Shown here piece after piece: positions 1 through 13,100 of a DNA stretch of 64,000 nt. Made by a program: the position numbers and the translations under genes. The DNA comes from Pachyseris speciosa (taxonomy: Eukaryota; Cnidaria; Anthozoa; Scleractinia; Pachyseridae), in NCBI GenBank assembly GCA_016490735.1, contig JAEMWC010000373.1:683501-747500 (forward strand), given 5' to 3'. How positions within the stretch are numbered: position 1 is the first letter of the stretch; the number at the start of each line of letters is the position of its first letter. Under the pieces are notes generated by a model. It was not told the DNA's origin, did no database searches, and saw only the letters and a list, made by a program, of their open reading frames with translations.

Positions 1-1028
1 TGCTTAGATTATAACATGATTATAACATTTCAGTGTACAGAAATATGGTTTCATCATTGCCTATTTTTGCTTTTAAAATTTCCCAGGCGTGCCCATTTTG
101 GATTTGATGACGTATAATGGTGCCTATTGTTTACCACAAAGGATTTTCTGCTTCATTTTCTGCTTCATTTGCTTCCTGACAATAGCTGCAACCATTAAAA
201 AATAGGCAATGATGGTGTCAATTTTTTTGTACACTTAAGTGTTATATCCACATTTCAAAACAAAATTTGGAAGCTAGTAATTATTTCCAATAATTTAACG
301 TGAATTTGTTGTAAGAGTGGAAGTTCCCTCTAACAAACGTTCTTCAGGTCATTGGTGAAAATGAATTGATTAAGTTTTGTACTGTATCAGCACTGGCCAC
401 ATTCCGAGAACACACAACTGGGACATATTTTTGAAAACCTTTGTCATACCAGAGCAGCAGCAGCATGCTAGAGCAAACTAGCTCAAATAAAACCCAGCTG
501 AGGCATCTTAATTGTTGTTGTCAATTATTGTAATCATAAGCAGTCATACTAGTTGGTCTTCCGATAACTGTAACTAGCTTTAATCGTAAAGCGTGTTGTT
601 GTTGTTGTAACATCTGTGATCATTATAACTCAGAGGTTTAGAAAAAATTTTTGAACATAATTCCATCTTAAAGATGCTGTTCCTACCACTTGCTAAGCAA
701 ATGCATTGTGCAAACTTTAACAATCAACTGAAGAAAGCTGTTAAGCTGGCTAAAACATCTTATCAATGGAACGAAAAGTAACTGCCAAAACACATTCAGA
801 ATATTCACGACTGTATTTTTAAACATTCACCAGCCAACCCACTCACTGAGCAACCCATCAATTCACCAAAAGATGGATCGACCAGTGACAGTTGACAACC
901 CAGCAACATAAGCAGCTAATAAGCCAATAATTATAAACTGTCTTGCTGAGTAAACAATTGACCAACCAAACTTCTAATCTTTGAGTCTTTGAGTTTTTCT
1001 TTTACTTTGTAGTCTCCCGTTATCTCAC
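1..1028. other. PGM2 intron sequence at the left window edge
   Basis: AT-rich sequence downstream (on the minus strand) of PGM2 exon 14. No exon for the rest of PGM2 is visible, so the remaining roughly 190 C-terminal residues must be encoded beyond the left edge. No repeat or gene recognised. Confidence 0.5.
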
Positions 1029-1122
1029 CTATTGCTTCTTCAAATGAAAACAGAACTGTTTTTCCTTGAGCCATGAGATCAAATGCAAGATTGCCCATCC
1101 ACTTAAAGCCAGTTAAGGTTTC
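1029..1122 (-). CDS. PGM2: PGM2 exon 14 (last visible exon)
   Basis: 94 nt, entered in phase 0, leaving one base (phase 1). Encodes [11 protein letters not shown] followed by the FEEAI sugar-recognition loop, matching human PGM2 closely. Acceptor TTTTCCAG, donor GTGAGA. Confidence 0.95.
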
Positions 1123-4100
1123 CTGGAAAAAATGTCAATAAACATCACTTTATTCAGGTTTCATATCTACAAGCTGGCCACAAAAGGTCTACTAACTGGG
1201 GACGCTTTCAATATATTGATTCCACAAATGACAACAATCTTAAATAGCAAAACTGACAGATTTATTTCAAATGACATAACTGGTAAAATTACTATTAAAG
1301 CACACACTAAAGTTCAGTGGTTCTCAACAATGATAGCCTTTACAGAAATTGCCATGAATGACTAAATTAATGTATATTGTCACATTATTTTACCATGAAT
1401 TCAAGAGGCTAACTGATGTCTTTTCATCAGTAGAAGGCACAAATGAACGGCTTTTGTTGCCAAAGAGTACCTTAGTACACTGAAACTATATACAGTTGTC
1501 TGCTGCTGTGGATGGCAAGGATGGAAATGAATTAAGTGGCAGTACCGCTAAGAGTGGTCATACTCAAGGCTGAGGGCACAGTTTTTCCCTATACGGACTG
1601 ACCTAAGCCAGTGAATAACAGCTTTATTTTTTCTTTTTTTTTCCTGAAAATGAACAAGGAAAACTGGTGTGCAAAAAGTCTCTCTATGCATGGTTCATCA
1701 CACTGTCACAGTTTAAAAATTTAGCTTATAGAAAAGCAGTCTGCAAATCTCAGAGAAAAATGGTAGACTAACGATAAAACAAAACTTCTTATATATCTTG
1801 GAGCAATAAAAATAAAAAACAAACAGTGACATTTCATACACAGAGAGATAAATTAAACAAACTAAACAAAGATCTTTGAAAAATTCACACAAATATATTT
1901 ATTGCTTTGTCTTGTTGACAATGAAATCACACTTTCAAGTTCGTTTTCTGAATGACACATCGTAAAACACGAGGAATTATTACCTTTAGTGAAAAATACT
2001 TAAACATCTCAGTCTCTTCCTTGATATATTATTATTTCAAGTATTAATCTTCGTTATTCTTCAAAATAACTTCACAAATCAATGCTAAAATAAGAAAACT
2101 ACACAAGAAAAATGTGTTGACATTAATTCATGCAAACTGCACAACGTTGCAATGTGTTTGTTTGACCATTTTCTTAAATGAAGCAAAATGGAACCAGATT
2201 AGAAAATAACCGACCTCAACCGAAAACTGACCTCAAAAGACTGCTCTGCAAATAGTCGTTTTAAGTTAACGGCATGTCAACAGTTGAAGAAAAACAACAA
2301 CTCGCCAATTCCGGACCAGGCAAGCCAGTCCGGATGGAAAAAAGCTGGACCGGCTAAGAGCGCATTATTAGCCAATCAGATTCGAGGATTTAGGATTCCG
2401 GCCCGCTGAGATGCTTTAGAAAAAAATAAATATATGTTATTCACCAGTCAGGAAGGTCCGTATTGGGAGAAACTGTGCCAAAGGTCTTGAGTTGGCCTTG
2501 GGGAGGACTCAAGTCCAAGGGCACGGTTTCTCCTAATATGGACCGACCCAGGCCAATGAATGACATTTTTTCCTTGAGTAGGACGGCAACACTTGGTAAA
2601 AAAAAACCTATAGCTGCAGTCACAGGACTGGTGGATTCTCTAAAAAATAGGCACCATAGAGGTGCATGTGACTACTGCTTAGAAGGTGAAAAATACGAAA
2701 AGTAGAATTGTGTGTTTCCAGAAAATATGCATACCCCAACCACAGAGGGAAATGGAATTCCGGAGGGGTGGGGTGGTCAAAGCCCCAGGAAAATCTGGGG
2801 GTGGTGGAAGATTAGTTTTTTCCAGATGGTTGGCTCGAATGTTCTCAAAAACACAAATAGCTATTGGCTTAATGATTTTAAACACAATACTGAAAAACAA
2901 ACAAAAGAAAAGTAATAACATGTTTCTTGAAAGCGCTTTGGATTAGAAGGACATGAATACACAAGAGGTAGAGCGTATTGAGACTATTGAGGATCAAGAA
3001 ACAAGAATCAAGGACTGAAAAATGGCAAACACCAAGTTAAATTACCTCTAATACAGACTCAACAAGGTTTTAGGAAATCATATCATCAAACTGGGAATCT
3101 TCAGGAATTACCATAACATCGTGTTGAGTGTACGCGAGCATTGATTTAGAAACAAGAAATGTTACAAATTACCACCCGCTATGTATTTGCAAAGCTTTCA
3201 ATTTATAGCCCAACTGGAGCAATTGCGATTTATTTACTACAGTATTCAAAACCTTAATGGACGAAAACCTTTCATTGTTTACTGAAAAGTGGAAAGAGTC
3301 ATGAAGCCTTTCCAGAGTAATTTTAGAACAGAATATTGAATTACATTTCAGCACAGACTACGCGATTGCAATATTTTGCAATGAAACTTTCACAGAATGT
3401 ACTCTTGCAATTTTTTTAGTGTAATTAAAATTGATTGAAGATGTTAGTGAAAGTAGCCAAAACCACTGGGGGAAGGTTAAATTTTTGTCTTCTGCATTGA
3501 AAACAATACACTAATTTGCATATGTCAAAAGAAACTTGAAACCGTACGACATCACGTAATGCAATCATTTCATTTTACCAATCACACCACGAGGTGGCGA
3601 CAATTTTTAGTTTGTCATCGAGGACCATCGGCAAATCAATGTTAATACAAAGTGTTCACGAGAGACCACAAGATAATTGTGCTGATTGACTCCAAAGCAT
3701 ATTCTATTGTTACTTACTTACTTTTGGAAAGTCAAGATGATGGCAATAGTGACTACTAGCACAAGCACAGTAGTCACAAAAAGTAAAACCAAACACTGAT
3801 AAGCCAACTTTTCTTTCTTCTTTATATCAGTGATAACAAAAAGAAATAAAAATAAAGAGACTTGAGGTCACAATTCTGATTATTTATGCAATAATAAAGG
3901 TCACTGAATGGGCTTTGAAGGAAAACTTGAAATCATGTTTACAATGTCTGACACCTGTCAATTACAAAGAGCCCTGACAAAAGGCGCATGTTTACTTCTG
4001 AATGAAAATCAAAAGTTGACAGAAAACTAACTCGAGCTGAATGAAAACAAAGCTACAAAGTTTTGGTTCAAAAAAAGTAAAATAGCATAAAAAGAAGTTT

Positions 4101-7100
4101 TTTTGCAAAGAACTTGGATTAAGTCCAGTTCACTGATCAGAATCAGAGTCATCACTGATTATGATTCTTCTCTTCTTGGGCTTTGCAGACTTTCGCCTTT
4201 CTGTTTTGGTTTCATGGTGAATGTTGAACACTAAAGAACAGCCTTCAATTTTGCTGATGCAAGCACCTGAGAACATTCCTAGCCCCAGTGACTCCTTAGG
4301 ATTAACTGCTTGGTAAGGATTCACGAGAGGAGAGTTGCTGTCTTAGACAAGGCTGCTTGTTGTAGATGACTGCATGCTCTGTTCACTGGTGTGGCTCAAA
4401 ACATAGGACATTTTTTGCTGATGCTCAACCAACGTGGCTTTGTAAGAGTCAAGGCTCTTGAGATTTCTGTGACCACTTAGCTATGCCGCGTATTTGACTG
4501 GGACTACAGCATCCATGAGATGAGAAATACACGTTTTTCGAACAGAGTGTTTAGTGATATTCCCCTGCGAGCTTGCTCCTCGAGCTGCTGTTTTCATTAA
4601 CTTGCCAATCTCGTTCTTGCCGAGTGGTGCCTCCATGTACCAGATGCTGTTGTTTGGTTTCCTTCGGTGATCAATTGATGGCCAAATAAAAGGGGCTGTC
4701 GGCACTGTTCATTTCAGCAGGATGGTGACTTCAATCTGACTTTCTCGTAGTAAAGCACTGGACAACGTTCATTGTTTGTTGCCTGAGTGGTAGGATTGAA
4801 TGCTTGTGTGTCACCATTGCCACGGCACGTCTTTGATCCTCTTTCTGAATTCCAAACAAGAACTTGGTTGCCAGTTTCAGTGTCTTTCTGAAGAATTATG
4901 TCTCCTCGTTTCACCTTTCTGCCTTGGTCTCGTGCATGGAAACCAAAGTGTAGTGCTAATAGCCACCAAACAGTGCACTGGAAATCTTCACCAGAACGAT
5001 CAAACAGTAAATCTTCTTCAGCATCAGTCAGTTTTCTCGCGGCTTGAGGGCAATTTCCTTTAGCTTCTTCTAGTACCAGCTGTTTCCTTTTAGAAAGAAG
5101 AACTTCCTTGGATTTTTGGAACTCTTGGTCTTTGAGAATGTTTATCTTGGAGTTCTTGTCGTTTAAGTAATGCTGTAGACTTCTCTGAAATGAAACGAGA
5201 GTTATTGGCTCATACGCACCACCATCATCCTTCATTGGGTTCATCATAAAATGGCAAATTGAGATATTCAGCTTGTCTGCAGGTAAGTCTTCAATTTCTC
5301 TGTTTTCACCTGCATTACAGAAAAACCTCTTCCAGACGTTCAAGTTGTACTCTGTTTTTTGAATGTGTTTTCTGCTTGTTGGGCTAAAATGTAGTTTTGC
5401 ACATTTGCCATTGTAAAGAGATCAACTTTTTGCTGGTTTTTTTCATTACCTACCGCACCGACAAATTTTCTCATCTCATCGGGATAATAAAACTCACTTT
5501 CACTGCAGTAGCTTTCGTCTGAATCCATGTCAATAAGCGAGAATATAAATGTTTATGTGTTTAAAGAAACCATTGGAAAGTAACAAACCGGCAGTTAGCA
5601 GGCAAGATCATAAACAACCGCCCACTCCTGGAACCAATCAGATTGCAGGATTTGGAGAATTCCACCTGCTCACAAACTTAGAAAAAAAAATAAAAAGGTT
5701 TTTATGTATTTGAGGTCTACAGAGAATGTAGGCTATTCACGACAAGTTCTTACATAAGGTTTTATTTTCTTGAAAGCAAAATGTGTGTGTTTCTAGTCTA
5801 ACAGGGGACCTAAGGTCATTCACATCCTTGAATGAGTTCAGAACTAAAATATGCCAAATTTCTTTCGGACATCAATGCAATTGTTACTTATGTAAATAGC
5901 AGTTTAATGTACTGTATATAATATACGATTTTATCTTTATAGTGTTTTTTCTTTCTCAGAGAAATTAGCTTTACAGCTACTCTTGTAAATCCAAGGTGAA
6001 ATAAAGGTGATTAATGTGGTGCAGTGATGTGTGAGTTCTTATATGAGTGTGTGGTTCCTTCCTTATGTACAATATACATTCCCTGATATCTCCCCGACTT
6101 TTCACTGACAACAACCCAGTTTTCACTGACCATCCAAGACAAATCCTTCCGCAATGAAGCCAGCAATGAAGCCAGAGAAATAAATTCCTCTGCAGGATTT
6201 ATGAAAACAACATTACCTTTACTAACAAGGAATGATCCCTCCCAGACTGACTTACAATATGGAATTTCCCTGACTTTTTCCCAACCTTGTAAAAATCTGT
6301 TTTCCCCTAATTTTTTCTGACCATGGAAACCCTGTATAATAAGACTAACCTGTTTCAATTTCTATGGCCAAAAGGTTCTTTTAATGCCAAAATGTTAGCC
6401 TACAGATTCTTAATCCAATATTGATTTGTATATGTGGGTTATTAGTGTAGCTGTGACCAACTACATGACCAAAAATATCAAACTCATAAATAAGGAAGCC
6501 TGAGTTCCTCAAGTTCTAACTTGATAGTGATTCTTTCCAGAGATTGACCATATTTGTTAGAAGTGACTGACCTCAAACATAAAGCCCTCTTCCTTGGCCA
6601 TGGCTTGCAGCATTTTTGTAGAAACTGTACTTGCAATCATATACACAGATGAACCTGTTAACCCATAAAACAATTAAGGCATGTGCACACATTGAACCTT
6701 CAGGTATGTCAACTTGGCTTACAAATGAAATTATCAAACAATGATAAACTGAGAATTAAAGGCAGCCTTTGTATAACCGGCATTTCAAACTAAGGGTGCT
6801 AAAATTCCACATATGTGGACGGTTTAAGGTTTATATTACATAGCATATCAGATTTTTTTTACAATACTGCACCCTTTATTGACAGAGGTACCTTATTCTT
6901 ACTATTTACTTATTTTCTATACTATGTACTATGTACTTATTTTCACAATTTTCACAATTTCAAAAACATTAGGAGATTTAATACTTGCTAAAAATAGAAT
7001 GCATGAAAATTAAAATTTCCAAATTCAATACTATATTATATTACTAAAACAATACAAATTTTACACTTGCTGTTTTAAAGAAATGACAAAATTAAGTATT

Positions 7101-10100
7101 TGCAAAAATTAGTAAGAGCAAGGTACATAAAATAAATACAGATTAAATTAAAACTAAAGATGAATTGAGTGTCACAGAAAGGAAATCAATGGAAAATAGA
7201 AGTCAAAATTTTGGACTTTTATAAAATAGCAGAAAACAGAAAACACAGACAAGTATAAATCAGAGCAAAGTGTTTTTAATTGAAGGGCTCAGTGGAAGAA
7301 GGGCATAAGTGACGATTTTGGTCATTTTGCTGACGTCCTCCAAATGAGCTGAAGTTTTGCATGTGGCCTTTGATACATTAGAAAAACATTGCCCTATATT
7401 CTTTTCGCTTTTTTTACGCTCAGTTTTCCAGAAAACGCGGACCAAAATACGTATTCTACGCGTCACTTAGCACAGTTTTTCCTGCTTGAATTACTGAAAC
7501 TGGACATGAAATGATTGGCAGGGATTTATTGTTTGATAGTGTGACGTAGACTATAAGTTTAGCGGTTAAAACATCGATTCACTGATACGAAACTTACGCG
7601 GTTGAGGTCAGCTCGATCGGTACTGAGTTCCATTTAATCGCATTACGCCCGAGTGTTTGCCTGCTCGCCTGGTGGTAAAAAAGACATCATGAAGTCTTGA
7701 ATTACCCGCAAGCCACTAGCTTCTCTGAAAGAATCCAAAGAAGTTTTCTCTGTGCTTTCCAAATCATGAAATCCCTCTGTTTTGGAGTACAGATTAAGGG
7801 GCCAGGCGATAAAAAGTCTGAAAGCAACTCTCGTCTTAAAAGCGGCCCTCCGTTGCTAGTCTCGGACCGTCTGTCAAAGGTTACCGTGCTAAAAGTTCGG
7901 AAAACGAGAGGTGTTTTTGGGGTGACTTTAGGCTGAAAATCTCCGATGTTTGATGAGAGTTGTCCGCGCTTGGAGGCCATAGTTTTCTCTCACAATCAAT
8001 TACCAATTGGAATCTGGTTACCGGTTACCGGTTACCGATTCGAAGATTTCAGTTACCGGTTACCGATTCCATTTTTTGCATCCAAATTTCATTTACGCAA
8101 GCCAAAACACCGAAATATCAAGACAAAAGATATAATACTACCCTTCTTTCGGTCATGTTAGTAAATAGAAGAGCTGACACAGAATATATTACTAACAGTA
8201 ACGCACTCTACTTTGCGAATGTCATTCCCTGTCCGCAAAGGTTTGTTTTACTAGAAAAGCAAGTTTGTACCCTTATAACGTCTAGGAAAATAATTCAAAA
8301 AAAATATCTCTCTCTTAACATCATAGTCAAGTATTTGCTTGTATCATCGCACAGTACGCGATTCCCATCGCAACAATTCTTGTAACAATAAACGTTTTCA
8401 AACTTTGACTTCAACGTCAAACTGTCGTTATTGTGCCATATTTCAACACGTAATAACTTTCCTTCTAGTGAGTAAAATAAAACGAAACAGCACAAATCCA
8501 CACAGAAGTTGCTGTTCTTTACATCGCAACAAGCTGTATGTTCATCGCAATAACAATTAGTGATTTATTACGTAATGAAAACGACACCAGAGTTACGTCC
8601 ACTTCCGGTTTTACTATTTCAAACCCTACTTTATCGTTCCATAACTTCAGTTTGGATTGAAATCTCGCAGCAAAATAAATAGCATCTTTACCTCGCAAGG
8701 TGGTCTACTCATCGCAATAGTAACAGACTCCATTGCATTAGCCGTAGTGAAGCAATCTTTCATTTAAATCTAGACCTTAAGGCACGTGACCATCGCCAAG
8801 CGCCTCCTTCAAAACGTTATAACTTACTGCGCATTTGTTGGGATGAAACGAGACAGCACCAATCTACACAGTATTTGCTGCACTATACATCGCAAGTCAC
8901 GGCGTGATCATCGCAACAACAACTAGTGATTTATTACTTAACCAAAACGACACCTCAGCTATGTCCACTTCCGGTCTTACTATTTCAAACCTAACTTTAT
9001 AATTTATTAACTTAAGTTTTGAGTCAAATATCACCGCAAAAAGAATGCAATAGTTAGCTTGTAAGGTAGTCTACTCATCACAATAACGACAGACTCCATT
9101 TCATTGGCCATAGTAAAGCAATCTTGCCTTTAAACCGAGACCTTAGGCCACGTGACCATCGTCGAGAGCCTCCTTTAAAACGTTATAACTTTTTGTAGAT
9201 TTGTTGGAATGAAACGAAACAGCACCAATATACTCAGAATTTTCTGCAGTATGCATCGCAAGTAGCAGCATGCTCATCGCAACAACAATTAGTGAGTTAT
9301 TAATTAACCAAAAAGACACCAGAGCTTCGTCCACTTCCGGTATTACTGTGTCAAACCCAACTTTATCTTTTTATAACTTTAGTTTGGAGGCAACTATTAC
9401 CGTAAAAAGATTGCAAGTTTTAGCTCGCAAGATAGTCTTCTCATCGCAATAGAGACAGATTCCATCGCGTTGGCCATAGCAAAGGAATCTCTCCTGTAAA
9501 CCGAGACATTAAGCCACTAGACCGTTGCCGCGCGCCTCCTTCAAAACGTTATAACTTATTGTACATTTGTTGGAATGACACGAAACAGCACCAATATACA
9601 CAGAATTCTCTGCTCTATACATCGCAAGTAACTGCATGATCATCGCAACAACAATTGGTGATTTATTAATTAACCAAAACGCCACCTCAGCCATGTCCAC
9701 TTCCGGTCTTACTATTTCAAACCCAACTTTATCATTTAATTACTTTAGTTTACAGTAAGTTATCACCATAAAAAGAACTCAATTTTTAGCTAGCTATGTA
9801 GTCTGCTTATCGCAATAGTGACAGACTCCATTGCATTGGCCATAGTAAAGCAATCTTGCCTTTAAACCGAGACCTTAGGCCACGTGACCATCGTCGAGAG
9901 CCTCCTTTAAAACGTTATAACTTTTTGTAGATTTGTTGGAATGAAACGAAACAGCACCAATATACTCAGAATTTTCTGCAGTATGCATCGCAAGTAGCAG
10001 CATGCTCATCGCAACAACAATTAGTGAGTTATTAATTAACCAAAAAGACACCAGAGCTTCGTCCACTTCCGGTATTACTGTGTCAAACCCAACTTTATCT

Positions 10101-13100
10101 TTTTATAACTTTAGTTTGGAGGCAAATATTACCGTAAAAAGATTGCAAGTTTTAGCTCGCAAGATAGTCTTCTCATCGCAATAGTGACAGATTCCATCGC
10201 GTTGGCCATAGCAAAGGAATCTCTCCTGTAAACCGAGACATTAAGCCACTAGACCGTCACCGCGCGCCTCCTTCAAAACGTTATAACTTATTGTACATTT
10301 GTTGGAATGACACGAAACAGCACCAATATACACAGAATTCTCTGCTCTATACATCGCAAGTAACTGCATGATCATCGCAACAACAATTGGTGATTTATTA
10401 ATTAACCAAAACGCCACCTCAGCCATGTCCACTTCCGGTCTTACTATTTCAAACCCAACTTTATCATTTAATTACTTTAGTTTACAGTAAGTTATCACCA
10501 TAAAAAGAACTCAATTTTTAGCTAGCTATGTAGTCTGCTTATCGCAATAGTGACAGACTCCATTGCATTGGCCATAGTAAAGCAATCTTGGCTTTTAAAC
10601 CGAGACCTTAGGCCACGTGACCATCGTCGAGAGCCTCCTTTAAAACGTTATAACTTTTTGTAGATTTGTTGGAATGAGACGAAACAGCACTAATATACTC
10701 AGATTTTCTGCAGTATGCATCGCAAGTAGCAGCATGCTCATCGCAACAACAATTAGTGAGTTATTAATTAACCAAAAAGACACCAGAGCTTCGTCCACTT
10801 CCGGTACTACTGTGTCAAACCCAACTTTATCTTTTTATAACTTTAGTTTGGAGGCAAATATTACCGTAAAAAGATTGCAAGTTTTAGCTAGCAAGATAGT
10901 CTTCTCATCGCAATAGTGACAGATTCCATCGCATTGGCCATAGCAAATGAATCTCTCCTGTAAACCGAGACATTAAGCCACTAGACCGTCGCCGCGCGCC
11001 TCCTTCAAAACGTTATAACTTATTGTACATTTGTTGGAATGACACGAAACAGCACCAATATACACAGAATTCTCTGCTCTATACATCGCAAGTAACGGCA
11101 TGATCATCGCAACAACAATTGGTGATTTATTAATTAACCAAAACGCCACCGGAGCGACGTCCACTTCCGGTCTTACTATTTCAAACCCACCTTTATCATT
11201 TAATAACTTTAGCTTGCAGTAAGTTATCAACATAAAAAGAACGCTGTATTTTTCATCGCAAGTAACGACATGCTCATCGCAACAACAGTTAGAGATTTAT
11301 AAATTAACCAAAACGACACGACACGTAAGTTATCACCATAAAAAGAACTCAATTTTTAGCTAGCTATGTAGTCTGCTTATTGCAATAGTGACAGATTCCA
11401 TCGCATTGGCCATAGTAAAGGAATCTCTCTTTTAAACCGAGACCTTAAGCCACGAGACCATCGCCGTGCGCCCCTTCAAATCGTTATACCTTATTGTACA
11501 TTTGTTGGAATTAAACAAAACAGTACCAATGTACACAGAATTCTCTGCTCTATACATCGCAAGTAACGGCATAATCATCGCAACAACAATTAGTGATTTG
11601 TTATTTAACCAAAACGCCTCCGGAGCGACGTTCACTTCCGGTCTTACTATTTCAAACCCAACTTTATCATTTAAGAACTTTAGTTTCCAGTAAATTATCA
11701 AGATAAAAAGAACGCTACTTTTAGCTAGCAAGGTAGTCTACTCATCGCAATAGTGACAGATTCCATCGCATTGGCCATAGTAACTGTTAACATCAATAAC
11801 TGTTAACAGTTGTTTCTAAAGCTACTAGCCGGCAGTTAATCACTGTTATTTTTAATATAGGTAGCCAATGGAACCGCTCCAAAGTCATCATGAAACACCC
11901 TGAAAGAAGTAGCTAGTCTAATCTCTGTCTTTGATTCCGAAAGTCTTAGCGAGTCTTTCAATGCTGGGGCAGGTTCCGGAAAGGTGTAGTAACTCTATTC
12001 CAGGGATAAATCTGCCTAATTCCAGGAATACTTATTGGAGTAAGGCACATTTATCCCTGGAATATAGTTATTACACCTTTCAGGAAACGGCCCCTGGTCG
12101 TTAAATTATTCAATTATTGATATTTTTGGTGCTACTTATGCGTATGAGGGAACTCCTAAGATGACCATTTAAGTTTTGGGTCTCCATCATTTTGCTATAA
12201 CAATAACAACAATTTTACGCCTTGGCTTACTTGTTTTTCAATTTCAGCCATTCCCCTTTCAGATTCCAGGAGAGCTCCCATCTTCTTTTCTTCCATGGAA
12301 TGACTTTTCCCATTTTTTGTTGGACGTTTCCCTATTTCTGGCTTGTCTGCCCCTTTCCGTTGTTTCTTGTCACAATTTTTTTTTTCGCTTTTCTTGCACT
12401 ACGACCTGTTTTCCTTCCATTTTCATTAGCAGCAATTTCGTTCAGCTTGTCAGGAAGCGGATGTACAGGAGACTGTTGAAAGCGACCAAGGTGAGGAAAT
12501 TTTCTACTCTTGTTCAAACTAGCCCTGATTCTTTTGTTCCATTTTTCTTGAATAGGCTTCGGAGTCTTCTTCATATGTCTGACTTTCTTCAAGCTTCGAA
12601 CGTTGAGACTTGTCTTCAGACGAGCCACTTGGCCTTTGCTCGGTTTGGAACCCTTACTCTGAGCGCGCATGACCCCTTTAAAAAACAGCCGCTGTCTGCC
12701 CAAGGTCATCTGGTAGCGCTTTCTTGCGTAAATGTGAAGAGGCAGCCGTTTTTCGCCATTGAAATCTTCCTCCTTCAAGGCCTTTATGGAATTCTCCATC
12801 TTTCCACTGGTCAGTCTTGTAATGGACCGTTTTCCGTCGTGATTTGTATCGCAGAGGTACGTCGGGAGAAGAATACCACACCATGAGGGAGCAGTCGGCA
12901 GATATTCTTCAACGAGTATTTTACAAATCGTGGGTAAGAAGAACGTGTTTTGTTCGTAGGCTTTATCACAGGATCTCAGGATCTTCTCCCATAGGTCCTG
13001 AAAGTGCCGGGCAAACGGTGAGCTGGGTGAGCGTCGTAAGGCTTTTTCCTCGTTGTTTTCTTTCTCTTCCGATTCTTCTTTTTTTGTCTTACTTTCAATT

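Larger units (their letters stand above)
1123..6571 (-). other. PGM2 intron 13
   Basis: 5.4 kb intron between exons 13 and 14. It holds two copies of a small inverted-repeat element (1560-1620, 2436-2564) and a decayed Crypton (4130-5528). The stretch 2565-4129 shows no feature I recognise. The stretches 2365-2430 and 5630-5690 share a short similar segment (CCAATCAGATT, then GGATTT, then TTAGAAAAAAA), so both may be remnants of one repeat family. An open frame at 6011-6358 on the minus strand resembles nothing I know. Confidence 0.55.

Noticed and set aside
6011..6358. 115-codon minus-strand frame
   Set aside because: No recognisable domain, inside a PGM2 intron with no splice or start context. 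Could be repeat-derived but cannot be supported.
9143..11233. Series of similar ~63-86 residue open frames on both strands
   Set aside because: They recur at exactly the 732 bp repeat period and occur on both strands of the same repeat; they are by-products of the satellite, not genes.
12176..12886. 236-codon plus-strand open frame
   Set aside because: Lies antisense to the Lys/Arg-rich C-terminal part of the transposase frame; composition (Phe/Leu/Ser-rich) is that of a shadow frame.
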